Positions 34,160-42,027 of a DNA stretch of 64,000 nucleotides are shown here, piece by piece (positions within the stretch are counted from its first letter, which is position 1; the number at the start of each line of letters is the position of its first letter). The translations under genes were made by a program, and so were the position numbers. Location of the stretch: assembly GCA_017561265.1 (NCBI GenBank), contig JAFZDJ010000011.1, positions 1 to 64,000 on the forward strand, in the 5' to 3' direction. A model generated the notes under the pieces. That model saw only the letters and a program-made list of their open reading frames with translations, made no database searches and was not told the DNA's origin. The DNA comes from Bacteroidales bacterium. Lineage in GTDB: Bacteria; Bacteroidota; Bacteroidia; Bacteroidales; UBA932.

Positions 34160-35365
34160 CTATGCAAAATAATCCACTGCCTGAGGTGCCTCATCCAGCA
34201 TGTCGCTGAAAACGGATGGCGCGAGATCCTTCATGTTGTATCTGCTGGCCATTACCTGTCCATATGCTCCTGTGCTGCGGATGGCCATAAGGTCTCCACG
34301 TACGCTCAACGGCAGAAGTCGTCCCGCTCCCCAGACGTCACTGGATTCGCAGACAGGTCCGACAATGTCATAAGCCTGGAATGTAGGGAAGAATGACCTC
34401 TGTGTCGCAGAAAGGTTCTCGATCTTGTGATATGCACCATAGAGTGCAGGTCTGATCAGGTCATTCATTCCGGCATCCATGATAAGGAAGTTCTTGGTCT
34501 CGCCGCTCTTGACGAAAAGAACCCTTGAAATGAGGGATGCGCACTGTGCTACAAGGGAGCGTCCCGGCTCCACATGTACTCTCTGGTCAGGACGTCTTGC
34601 TATATTATCCGAAATTGCCTTGAACCATGTCCCGAAGTCCGGTATTGCATTGCCGTCAGGGTCGTCATAGTCCACTCCGAGTCCTCCTCCGAGGTTTATG
34701 TTCCTGATGGTAAGTCCTTTGCTTTCAAAGTATTTCACGATCTCGTTGACTCTCTTGCATTCAAGTGAGAACACTTCTTCAACTCGTGTGATCTGCGAAC
34801 CGATATGGAAATGCAGACCGAAGAAATCGATGTGCTCGCTCTTCTGAATGAACTCGATGAGCTTGTCGAATTCGTGGTTGGATATGCCGAACTTGTTCTC
34901 ATAAAGTCCGGTTGTCACATATTTGTGAGTGTGGGCATCGATGTCCGGGTTTATTCGCACTGAAATGCTGGCCTTCATTCCGTGAAGGTGGGCCATTTCA
35001 TTGATCACGAATATTTCCTGAAGAGATTCGCAGTTGAATGCCTCGATACCGAGCTGCATGGCGTCGTAAATCTCCCTGTCGCTCTTACCGACTCCTGCGT
35101 AGACGATCTTTCCTGCAGGAAAACCGCAGCTATGTGCATGAAGCACTTCATTACCGCTCACGCAGTCCGCTCCGAAGCCTTTCGAACTGATATATTCGAG
35201 AAGTCTTCTTTCAACATTTGCCTTTATTGCGTAATGAACCTTGATGTCGTGCTGCTCAGCAAGTTCCGCAACATGATCTACCGTCTTGCGGAAGAGATCC
35301 ATGTCGTAGAAGTAGAAAGGTGTCGCAATCTTGTCGAATCGCTCTATTGTGTTGATATCCAGCAT
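34160..35365 (-). CDS. lysA: diaminopimelate decarboxylase
   Basis: A 401-residue PLP enzyme of fold type III that makes L-lysine from meso-diaminopimelate. The PLP lysine is in VHYAIKANVE, the glycine-rich phosphate site is NLGGGLGVDY, and the second-subunit cysteine is in GPVCESSDVWG. A longer frame extends to 35719, but it reads antisense through the AraC gene. I set the start at ATG 35365 (LDINTIERF), where homology to the barrel domain begins. A -7 box TATTTTTG lies at 35426-35433. Confidence 0.93.
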   Translation of the reverse strand: MLDINTIERFDKIATPFYFYDMDLFRKTVDHVAELAEQHDIKVHYAIKANVERRLLEYISSKGFGADCVSGNEVLHAHSCGFPAGKIVYAGVGKSDREIYDAMQLGIEAFNCESLQEIFVINEMAHLHGMKASISVRINPDIDAHTHKYVTTGLYENKFGISNHEFDKLIEFIQKSEHIDFFGLHFHIGSQITRVEEVFSLECKRVNEIVKYFESKGLTIRNINLGGGLGVDYDDPDGNAIPDFGTWFKAISDNIARRPDQRVHVEPGRSLVAQCASLISRVLFVKSGETKNFLIMDAGMNDLIRPALYGAYHKIENLSATQRSFFPTFQAYDIVGPVCESSDVWGAGRLLPLSVRGDLMAIRSTGAYGQVMASRYNMKDLAPSVFSDMLDEAPQAVDYFA

Positions 35366-35425
35366 ATTGATCTTTCTGTTTCTGTCAAGTTCCTCACTTG
35401 TCTCAAAATTCGGGGAAAACGGTTG

Positions 35426-35433
35426 CAAAAATA
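35426..35433 (-). promoter_or_regulatory. -7 box for lysA-ffh
   Basis: Minus-strand TATTTTTG, full match to TAnnTTTG, 61 bases before the lysA ATG at 35365. A plus-strand near-match TAATTTCG at 35447-35454 could serve the divergent AraC gene. Confidence 0.45.
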
Positions 35434-35458
35434 ACGAAAAAATCCGTAATTTCGCAGT

Positions 35459-36661
35459 ATGATATCGATCAATATTAGTCCGGATACAGCGGTTCCGCTT
35501 ATTGTGGGGGTTGGCTCGACAATCCTCGCTGTCCTTCTCATGCTGATCAAGATACCTAGTTCCGAATACAGCCATAAGCTGACGAACTCCAAGATGGCCA
35601 TTGTCATGAGCTTTCTTATCTGCAGCTTCATGATGTTCTATGCAATGTCGGAATACAATGCTCCGGACATATGGGATTGGGATATGTTCATGATGATAAC
35701 CATTTATATCGTCGTGCATTTTTCCACTTCGATCATATCATATTCTATGATTGCCCTTCTGAAGACTCAGAGACATAAGGCGGACCGTCTGTTTCTTCCA
35801 GGACTCTTCGTTTCCACCCTTGTTGCCATTCTGCTTCTTGAAGCCTATAAATCGGCCAATATGAACTACTTCTGGTTCATATGCATCATCGCTCTTGCTG
35901 CCTTCCTGATCCAGTCTGTAACCTACATTGTACATTTTGACAAGGCCTATAAGCAGTCTCTCAAGGAACTGGAGAGCTACTATGATGAGGATGAGAGCCA
36001 TAAGATCAAATGGGTGCGCTTCTGCTATGTCATCGCTATGCTTACGAACCTCTTTGTGCTTGTGTATATCGGACTGTACTGGATACTTGATTACAAGATG
36101 GAGGTTGCTTCTCTCTACACCCTGTGGTACCTTGCATACATGCTTTATCTTACATCTAACTTCCTGTCGTTCATCGGCAGTCATAAGCTTGTTCTCGATG
36201 CCTTCGCGCATAAGGCACTTTCCGTTGACGAACTGATTGAGAAGTTGAATGAGAATAAGAAACGTAAGAACAGGAAGGGAGGGGAATCAGCTGCAGCTTC
36301 CATCAATGAGGCTGAATTCAACAAACTGGAGCGTGCTCTTGAGAAATGGGTCGAAGAGAAGCGCTTTACCGAATACGACAAGAGCCGCGAGGAGATAGCA
36401 CGTGAACTCAATACATCTAAGGAAATCCTGCATCATTATTTCACCAGTCGTCTGGGAATGGACTTCAAGACATGGAGGACAGCTCTCCGTATAGACGAAG
36501 CGAAGCGTCTCCTGCTTGAAAACAAGGACGCTTCGACAAATATCATTGCTGAGGTTTCCGGATTCAGTGACAGATCCAATTTCCACCGTCAGTTTGTCAA
36601 GATTGTGGGCTGCTCTCCGAAGCAGTGGCGCGATTCAGACGGTAATCCAGCTTTACAGTAG
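35459..36661 (+). CDS. membrane-anchored AraC-family transcription regulator
   Basis: A 400-residue protein with about seven hydrophobic segments in the first 250 residues. A charged linker (KLNENKKRKNRKGGE) leads to a C-terminal AraC-type double helix-turn-helix, about residues 310-395. The HTH regions are NTSKEILHHYFTSRLGMDFKTWR and IAEVSGFSDRSNFHRQFVKIVG. The membrane part may be a sensor. The last 65 bases overlap the 3' end of a lipoprotein gene on the opposite strand. Confidence 0.85.
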   Translation: MISINISPDTAVPLIVGVGSTILAVLLMLIKIPSSEYSHKLTNSKMAIVMSFLICSFMMFYAMSEYNAPDIWDWDMFMMITIYIVVHFSTSIISYSMIALLKTQRHKADRLFLPGLFVSTLVAILLLEAYKSANMNYFWFICIIALAAFLIQSVTYIVHFDKAYKQSLKELESYYDEDESHKIKWVRFCYVIAMLTNLFVLVYIGLYWILDYKMEVASLYTLWYLAYMLYLTSNFLSFIGSHKLVLDAFAHKALSVDELIEKLNENKKRKNRKGGESAAASINEAEFNKLERALEKWVEEKRFTEYDKSREEIARELNTSKEILHHYFTSRLGMDFKTWRTALRIDEAKRLLLENKDASTNIIAEVSGFSDRSNFHRQFVKIVGCSPKQWRDSDGNPALQ

Positions 36662-37031
36662 AGTTTGACTCAGGGTCTCCGAACAGGATGATCGTGTCTG
36701 TCAAGGTTTCGAACAAGCCTCCGTTCTCCTCTCCGTCGATATCTTCCAAAGTCAGGGTGACATTATAGCTTTCCGGAGCATTGATGATGTCCAGGTAGAA
36801 CATTCCGTTGCTGTCAGTATACTTTATGTCTTTAACCGGAAATGCTCCCTGCCATTCTATCGTGACCTTGATGTGCTCTATAGGTGTGCCTTCTGTGTCC
36901 ATGACACTGCCCGGGTATGTCAGCTCCGGCATGTCGCTCATATCCGGAACTCCCTCCATATCCATCGCCATGCATGATGCCAGAGCGTATGCGCATATCG
37001 CCGCGCATATTATCTTACCTGCCGTTCTCAT
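36597..37031 (-). CDS. small lipoprotein with Ig-like fold (second of a pair)
   Basis: A 144-residue lipoprotein (lipobox ALASC, Cys about 20). The mature part resembles the carboxypeptidase-regulatory-like beta-sandwich: PGSVMDTEGTPIEHIKVTIE, then a TDSNGMFYLDI strand pair. It contains DIDGEENGG, which I associate with the Bacteroidota lipoproteins that occur with a radical SAM partner; no radical SAM gene is present here. It overlaps the upstream paralogue by 4 bases. Its last 21 codons lie opposite the end of the AraC gene, a convergent coding overlap of 65 bases. Confidence 0.65.
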   Translation of the reverse strand: MRTAGKIICAAICAYALASCMAMDMEGVPDMSDMPELTYPGSVMDTEGTPIEHIKVTIEWQGAFPVKDIKYTDSNGMFYLDIINAPESYNVTLTLEDIDGEENGGLFETLTDTIILFGDPESNSTVKLDYRLNRATASESSPQS

Positions 37032-37474
37032 TGTTTCTCAAGGTAGAAGTTGCATTCGTTGACGAAGAATGTGTTACCGCTCATGTTGTAGCTGGAATCC
37101 CATGTGATCAACGGGATTTCATGCTTTGCATGTTTGTATATGCCCTTGGGATCATTGGCTTCAAGCTCGACAGATACGGGATTGTTGAATCCGCCCATGT
37201 TTATGGTGAAGGTTCCTTTGCTGTCCGAGTAGGCGGTATATGTATGTTCTTCAGGGCTTGTGCCGTCTGTCTTTTCGACTGAACTTATGACTATGCGGAT
37301 GTCTTCAAGAGGCGCTGCACTTTCCATGTCGGATACGGATCCTGATATGACGAGCTTGAAGCTGCCGGTCTGACCTTGTACAGCCTCTAATTCGTTCAAT
37401 ATTCCTGCAGAACATGATAATACTGCTGTTGAGGCCAACAGCAGTATCAGTATATTTAGGATATGTCTTTTCAT
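37028..37474 (-). CDS. small lipoprotein with Ig-like fold (first of a pair)
   Basis: A 148-residue lipoprotein, paralogous in layout to its downstream neighbour. The signal ends at the lipobox AVLSC (Cys about 21). The mature part has LVISGSVSDMESAAPLEDIRIVI and a YTAYSDSKGTFTIN strand pair, a carboxypeptidase-regulatory-like fold. The function is not known. ATG 37474 (KRHILN) is chosen over ATG 37486 because it starts the signal peptide. A -7 box lies about 40 bases upstream. Confidence 0.65.
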   Translation of the reverse strand: MKRHILNILILLLASTAVLSCSAGILNELEAVQGQTGSFKLVISGSVSDMESAAPLEDIRIVISSVEKTDGTSPEEHTYTAYSDSKGTFTINMGGFNNPVSVELEANDPKGIYKHAKHEIPLITWDSSYNMSGNTFFVNECNFYLEKQ

Positions 37475-37514
37475 TCCGGGACTCATTTATTCCGGCTTGG
37501 TTTTCAGTACGATG

Positions 37515-37522
37515 CAAAGATA
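37515..37522 (-). promoter_or_regulatory. -7 box for the lipoprotein pair
   Basis: Minus-strand TATCTTTG, a full match to TAnnTTTG, between the GntR gene end (37553) and the first lipoprotein start. It indicates that the pair is transcribed separately from the ABC operon. Confidence 0.55.
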
Positions 37523-37552
37523 AATGTTTTTCCCGACTTTGCAAAAAACGTA

Positions 37553-37888
37553 CTATAGTATATCCTTCGGTTCAAGTCCCAGAAGCTTCATCCTTTTAAG
37601 GATCGCAGGCAGCTCGTTTTCAAGAAATTCCCGACGCTGTGCTTCAAGCACTGTTTCACGCGCATCCGGACTGATGAAATATCCTATTCCTCGTCTGTTG
37701 TATATGATGGCTTCGTTGGTAAGCTTTTCATATGAACGCATCACCGTGTTCGGATTCACTCCTATTTCAGCACCATATTCGCGGACAGACGGAATGCGCG
37801 AGTCCGGGGCAAGATCTCCGCTGAGAATACGTTCGCAAATCTCGTCGCAGATCTGCAGATATATTGATTTGTTTCCGTTGAATTCCAT
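37553..37888 (-). CDS. GntR/YtrA-family transcription regulator
   Basis: A 111-residue regulator. It has an N-terminal winged helix-turn-helix (YLQICDEICERILSGDLAPDSRIPSVREYG, then VNPNTVMRSYEKL) and only a short C-terminal helical tail, as in the YtrA subfamily that controls ABC transporter operons. It is the third gene of the minus-strand ABC operon, 4 bases after the permease. Its likely operator is the inverted repeat at 39677-39700 in the promoter of this operon, which would give autoregulation. Confidence 0.88.
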   Translation of the reverse strand: MEFNGNKSIYLQICDEICERILSGDLAPDSRIPSVREYGAEIGVNPNTVMRSYEKLTNEAIIYNRRGIGYFISPDARETVLEAQRREFLENELPAILKRMKLLGLEPKDIL

Positions 37889-37892
37889 GTCT

Positions 37893-38789
37893 TTAGTGCT
37901 TTAATGTCTTGATCCTGAACCATATGCCTGTCAGTATGGCGAGATTTACCAAAGTGTCTGAGATTGTGTCTATCAGTGCGAAGTTCCGGAATATTCCGTT
38001 GTTGAACATATTGTATACAATCATCTCTGCGTCAGATGATTCGGCAATTCTCATGGCCCACTCCTTCATGGCTGGTGCCATTATCGCGCTTGCTGCAGTA
38101 CCTATGACGGCAAGTGCGAGGAAGGTCTTGACTGTCTTGCCTTTCTTGAAGTATATGGCTCCGAGAAGGAACGGAAGCGACATTGCGAAGAAATCATCGA
38201 TGTAGAGCCATGGATTGTTAATCTGTCTCAAGATATCCATTGTTAATGTGCGGTCTTCTATAGGAATCTGTTCATTTCCGAAATTCAGTGTGAGCTCACC
38301 ACCGATTTCCTCGATGAATTCGCTTGCATTCCTGAAGTAATTTATTCCTGTCGCCATAAGACCTTCTCCGCAAGTCGGATCAATCGCGCATATGATGGCA
38401 TCGATTCCGAGATAAATGCCAAATCCGGCTATCGGAGCGATGATGCATGTGATTATGATCATGCTGATGAATTTCTCAAGTCTGGAAGCGGGGAGTGTGA
38501 GCCAGAATGAGCCGTATTGTTTCTCAGTCAGCTTGCCGTAGCATTTTACAGGCATGGTCACGACCAGACATAGCGCCATCATGAAGAAGATGAATGCTCT
38601 TGTCGGAACTTCCGGACCCTGCCATGATCCTCCCATGAGGTAGATGAATCCTGAAATCAGCGCATATGTGGCGATCGGAGTCAATACTGCCATTGTGAGC
38701 AGACTCAGACCGTAGTTCGCTGTACATGTCCTTATGTCGGAAGTGAAATATTTTCCGAACCTTCTGAAATTAAATATGTTGTTCTTCAT
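37893..38789 (-). CDS. ABC transporter membrane subunit
   Basis: A 298-residue hydrophobic protein with about six membrane segments, such as LSLLTMAVLTPIATYALISGFIYLM and FISMIIITCIIAPIAGFGIYLG. It contains a periplasmic loop with two Cys residues (ICAIDPTCGEG). It lies between an ABC ATPase gene and a GntR/YtrA regulator, so it is the likely permease of an exporter. Substrate unknown; YtrA-type systems often respond to cell-wall stress. Confidence 0.75.
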   Translation of the reverse strand: MKNNIFNFRRFGKYFTSDIRTCTANYGLSLLTMAVLTPIATYALISGFIYLMGGSWQGPEVPTRAFIFFMMALCLVVTMPVKCYGKLTEKQYGSFWLTLPASRLEKFISMIIITCIIAPIAGFGIYLGIDAIICAIDPTCGEGLMATGINYFRNASEFIEEIGGELTLNFGNEQIPIEDRTLTMDILRQINNPWLYIDDFFAMSLPFLLGAIYFKKGKTVKTFLALAVIGTAASAIMAPAMKEWAMRIAESSDAEMIVYNMFNNGIFRNFALIDTISDTLVNLAILTGIWFRIKTLKH

Positions 38790-38794
38790 GATGT

Positions 38795-39622
38795 CTATTT
38801 GTTAAAGATTCCTTTTATAAGTTCCTTGTGCTGATTCACAGTGTTGAATAGAGCTTCGATGTTTACCTTGCTCTCTTCGCCTGTCTGGTTGAGGTAGACC
38901 TGAATGTTTCCTCCTGGAATCATCTCGCAGTATAGGGCATCCGGGTTTCTTTCACTGGTATAATCGAAGAACAGTTTCTCGGAAATTTCCGCAATGGTAG
39001 CATTGAGGAGTACATCCTGCTTGTCAAGGATTATGATAGGGTCGATGATGTTCTCAAGGTCGCGTACCTGGTGGGTCGAAATCAGGATTATTGAATCTTC
39101 ACGGGTATATTTGGTCACGGCCTTTCTGAACTGAGCCTTTGAGGGGATGTCAAGGCCGTTTGTAGGCTCGTCCATGAACAGGTACTTGGTGTTGCATGCC
39201 AGCGCGAAGGCTATGTATGTCTTCTTGAGCTGGCCGAAGGACATCTTGTTCATCTTCTGATGCGGGTCATTTTCAAGTACTTCCATGATCTCGTTGAATT
39301 TTCCGAGATCGAATCCTTCCCAGAATTTTCCGTATGTCACCGCATACTCTTCGGCCTTCATGTTCACAGCCGGAACCTCGTCGCTGAGGTAGAACTGGTC
39401 AGAAAGGAATGATGGAAGTCTGTCGTAAGGCTTGCAGCCGTCTACGTCGATTGTGCCGGTCTGCGGTTTCTTCAGTCCGCAGAGCAGTGTCAGAAGCGTA
39501 GTCTTTCCTACGCCGTTTTCACCGAGGAGACCGTAGATGCGGCCTTCTTCAAGAGTCATGTCAATGTTTTTCAATACGGGCTTTTCGCCGTATGAGAAAC
39601 CGAGGTCTTTGATCTGAATCAT
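38795..39622 (-). CDS. ABC transporter ATP-binding protein
   Basis: A 275-residue ABC ATPase. Walker A is GENGVGKTTL (about residues 32-41), the signature is FGQLKKTY, a degenerate form of LSGGQ, and Walker B is YLFMDEPTNG, followed by the STHQ switch. The start is ATG 39622 (IQIKDLGFSYG), since the longer frame to 39652 adds only unrelated residues. First gene of the three-gene operon with permease and GntR regulator. Confidence 0.9.
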   Translation of the reverse strand: MIQIKDLGFSYGEKPVLKNIDMTLEEGRIYGLLGENGVGKTTLLTLLCGLKKPQTGTIDVDGCKPYDRLPSFLSDQFYLSDEVPAVNMKAEEYAVTYGKFWEGFDLGKFNEIMEVLENDPHQKMNKMSFGQLKKTYIAFALACNTKYLFMDEPTNGLDIPSKAQFRKAVTKYTREDSIILISTHQVRDLENIIDPIIILDKQDVLLNATIAEISEKLFFDYTSERNPDALYCEMIPGGNIQVYLNQTGEESKVNIEALFNTVNQHKELIKGIFNK

Positions 39623-39676
39623 TGCTTTATAACTTTTAATGTCTATTGTCAAGTTCCCTTTCGGGATTAATTTATC

Positions 39677-39709
39677 AGTGTATTAGTGAAGTAGTACACT
39701 GCAAAGGTA
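39677..39709 (-). promoter_or_regulatory. promoter and YtrA-type operator of the ABC operon
   Basis: Minus-strand TACCTTTG at 39702-39709 is a full -7 match, with a TTG 19 bases upstream as -33. The inverted repeat AGTGTAnTA...TAnTACACT occupies 39677-39700 immediately downstream, over the expected transcription start. Spaced GTGTA/TACAC half-sites are typical of GntR/YtrA operators, and the operon encodes such a regulator. Confidence 0.7.
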
Positions 39710-39722
39710 GCAATGATTTTTG

Positions 39723-39752
39723 AATCTGCAATATTTATGCAGATTTTTTTTT
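39723..39752 (+). terminator. terminator-like hairpin facing against both neighbours
   Basis: AATCTGC (39723-39729) pairs with GCAGATT (39739-39745), followed by seven T residues on the plus strand, although both neighbouring genes run on the minus strand. It also overlaps the -33 region of the ABC promoter. It may block antisense transcription or be fortuitous. Confidence 0.45.
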
Positions 39753-39778
39753 AATAATCGTGCTGTGGAATCAGATTG

Positions 39779-40684
39779 TTATCTATGACAGATATGTCGT
39801 CCTGTCTTGAATTCTCTGGTCTTCTGTTCCAATACAGTGCGTTCTGCAGCCGGCAGAGCCCAGTCAATGAAGCGTTCGCGTATGTAATTGACTGTCTGGA
39901 CAGACGGATGACACATGTCTTCTAAATAGAAGCGGTAGTCGCGCAGCTCGTCCATGACTATTTCATATGCCGGAAAATAGTCAGCTGTATAGAATAGATC
40001 CAGGCTCAGATCGACCGGACAGTTTTCCATAAAGTCCTCGATTCCGAGGAGGAGTGTTGATTTGCTTATCTGGTTCCCATGGGCTCCGTCCTTGAAATGA
40101 CGGATAGGACTGACAGTGAATATGAACTGCTTGGGTACGCAGTCAGTCAGACCGCATCCGGCAGATGTGATTCTCTTGAGAGCGTCAGATACCTCCTTGA
40201 CTGTCAGGCGGATGCGTCTGAACTCGGAAGGCACGCGCTTCAAGCAGTTGGAAACTATGATATCCTTTTCGATATGCTGGAAGCACCAGCTTGTTCCCAG
40301 TGTGATTATTATCTTGTTGCATTCAAGGAATCTCTTTCGAGCTTCCGCCAGCGTGGCATTTGCAAGGGTAAGGAAGTCTTCTGTGCTGTTGCCCGCAAAT
40401 GATGTGTGATGGTAGAAGGAGCATATGCGCTGGTCTCCTGCACCGATACCGATGCAATCATCCTCGTCGAACGGAGTGCCCGAAACAAGCCTTTCGATGC
40501 TGTTCAATATTGAAGCAGGATTGTACAATGTTCCGAAAGGGTTGATCATGACATCAAATCCCAGTTCTGCCAGCTGTTCTCCGATGTTGTCGGTGAAGCA
40601 GCTTCCCAGCATCATTATCTTGTCATTATATGAAATCCCGACCTTGCATGGGGCGTCGGTGACCGGTGTCTGTAGTTTCAGCAT
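39779..40684 (-). CDS. GSCFA-domain protein
   Basis: A 301-residue protein named for its conserved motif, seen here as MMLGSCFTDNIG at about residues 24-35, followed by NPFGTLYNP. The GSCFA family is related to SGNH/GDSL hydrolases: the Ser of GSC is the presumed nucleophile and later segments (TLGTSW, SPIRH) fit the remaining blocks. The natural substrate is unknown; acetyl-ester hydrolysis is a guess from the fold. The gene stands alone, with a -7 box at 40710-40717. Confidence 0.88.
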   Translation of the reverse strand: MLKLQTPVTDAPCKVGISYNDKIMMLGSCFTDNIGEQLAELGFDVMINPFGTLYNPASILNSIERLVSGTPFDEDDCIGIGAGDQRICSFYHHTSFAGNSTEDFLTLANATLAEARKRFLECNKIIITLGTSWCFQHIEKDIIVSNCLKRVPSEFRRIRLTVKEVSDALKRITSAGCGLTDCVPKQFIFTVSPIRHFKDGAHGNQISKSTLLLGIEDFMENCPVDLSLDLFYTADYFPAYEIVMDELRDYRFYLEDMCHPSVQTVNYIRERFIDWALPAAERTVLEQKTREFKTGRHICHR

Positions 40685-40709
40685 GTTGATGCGCTTATTG
40701 AATGGTTCA

Positions 40710-40759
40710 CAAAGATAGTCATTTTATTTTGGGCTGTTGGGGCATCTTTGTTATCTTTG
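40710..40759. promoter_or_regulatory. divergent promoters for the GSCFA and outer-membrane protein genes
   Basis: Minus-strand TATCTTTG at 40710-40717 serves the GSCFA gene (ATG 40684), and plus-strand TATCTTTG at 40752-40759 serves the gene starting at 40782. Both match TAnnTTTG fully, and the two share about 35 bases of upstream sequence. Confidence 0.6.
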
Positions 40760-40781
40760 AACGATTTTTGACTATCTGCAG

Positions 40782-41966
40782 ATGAAAAGATTGATCCGAT
40801 ATTGCCTGATATTCATCGCTCTGTCTGCCTTTGTTGCCGAAGCATGGGCGGGTGAGGATGAAGATATAAGGTTCGCATATGATGTCGACTTCGAGACAAA
40901 GTTTGACAACAGGGAGTTTTCGCGTAGTGAATTCTCCAGTTCGATGACTATATTCGGTGCCCGTCTGACTCCTTCTGTGGGCATTTCCATAGCCCAGCCG
41001 GAAAAGTCAATGAACCACCGCCTTATGGCAGGTATTGATGTGATGAAGGATTTCGGAGCATCTCCCATATCCTCCTCGCTGGCAGGTGATGCGTCCGATG
41101 AAACTTCTTCACGACTCTCGAATCTGAATCTTTTCAGGGAGATTACCTTGTATTATCAGTTGGAGAAGAGGATGGATGACACGAAGTTCGAACTCTATGC
41201 CGGAATATTCCCGCGCAGGGCGATGGAAGGCAGCTATTCTGATGTCTTCTTTTCCGATTCGCTCAGATTCTATGACAACAACCTGGAGGGAATCCTTTTC
41301 AAGATTCGTCGTCCGAAGGGATACTGGGAGGTAGGATGCGACTGGTTCGGTATGAAGGGGCAGGTCAGGAAGGAAAAGTTCATGATCTACACTTCCGGCC
41401 AGAGGTCTGTAACGCCTTTCATGAATATCGGCCTTTCAGGATATATGTATCATTTTGCAGGTTCCAAGAAGGCAAGGGGAGTGGTAGACAATATCCTGAT
41501 CAATCCATATATGAGTTTCGAGTTCGGCAGGATGCTTGAATTCCAGAAGTTCAATGTGAGACTTGGCTGGGTTCAGGCCATGCAGCATGACAGGGTCAAT
41601 GTCGGACATTATGTCTTCCCGGGAGGAGGAGAACTGGACCTTGATATCTCCAACTGGAATGTAGGTATCAGGAACAGGCTTTTCTTCGGAAATGACATGA
41701 TGCCTTATTATAATTCCGTTGATACCGGTGGAGATAAATATGGGAACCGATTGTATTTCGGGGATCCGTTCTACCGTATACATGATGACGGCAGTCAGGC
41801 AGCAGGACTGTATGACAGGTTTGAGGTGTATTATGAGCCTCATGTCGGAAAGTATCTTTCCATCAGGATTGCTGCACGATTCCATTTCAATGGAAATGCA
41901 TATTCCGGATGCCAGCAGATTGTAGGAATCAGATTCGATCTCGATGGTTTGAAAAATATAAGGTAG
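40782..41966 (+). CDS. outer-membrane beta-barrel-like protein, unknown function
   Basis: A 394-residue protein with a signal peptide (residues 1-23, ending AWA-G). The mature part is an alternating polar/aromatic pattern typical of beta-barrel strands (REITLYYQLEKR, FNVRLGWVQAM, LSIRIAARFHF), and it ends in a short LKNIR tail. No enzymatic motif is visible. It could be a porin-like or structural outer-membrane protein. It has its own promoter and is followed after 61 bases by the nucleotidase gene. Confidence 0.65.
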   Translation: MKRLIRYCLIFIALSAFVAEAWAGEDEDIRFAYDVDFETKFDNREFSRSEFSSSMTIFGARLTPSVGISIAQPEKSMNHRLMAGIDVMKDFGASPISSSLAGDASDETSSRLSNLNLFREITLYYQLEKRMDDTKFELYAGIFPRRAMEGSYSDVFFSDSLRFYDNNLEGILFKIRRPKGYWEVGCDWFGMKGQVRKEKFMIYTSGQRSVTPFMNIGLSGYMYHFAGSKKARGVVDNILINPYMSFEFGRMLEFQKFNVRLGWVQAMQHDRVNVGHYVFPGGGELDLDISNWNVGIRNRLFFGNDMMPYYNSVDTGGDKYGNRLYFGDPFYRIHDDGSQAAGLYDRFEVYYEPHVGKYLSIRIAARFHFNGNAYSGCQQIVGIRFDLDGLKNIR

Positions 41967-42027
41967 GAGATTTCTTGACAAGCTCGAAATGACAGTTGTA
42001 TCGAAAAATTAAGGTAGGAAAAAGTTT

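Noticed and set aside
35366..35719. N-terminal extension of lysA up to 35719
   Set aside because: The extra residues show no similarity to the enzyme and run antisense through the AraC-type gene; the decarboxylase fold begins at ATG 35365.
37551..37560. TACTATAGTA palindrome at the GntR stop codon as a second operator
   Set aside because: It lacks the GTGTA/TACAC half-sites and the central spacing seen at 39677-39700, and a 10-bp palindrome in AT-rich sequence can arise by chance.
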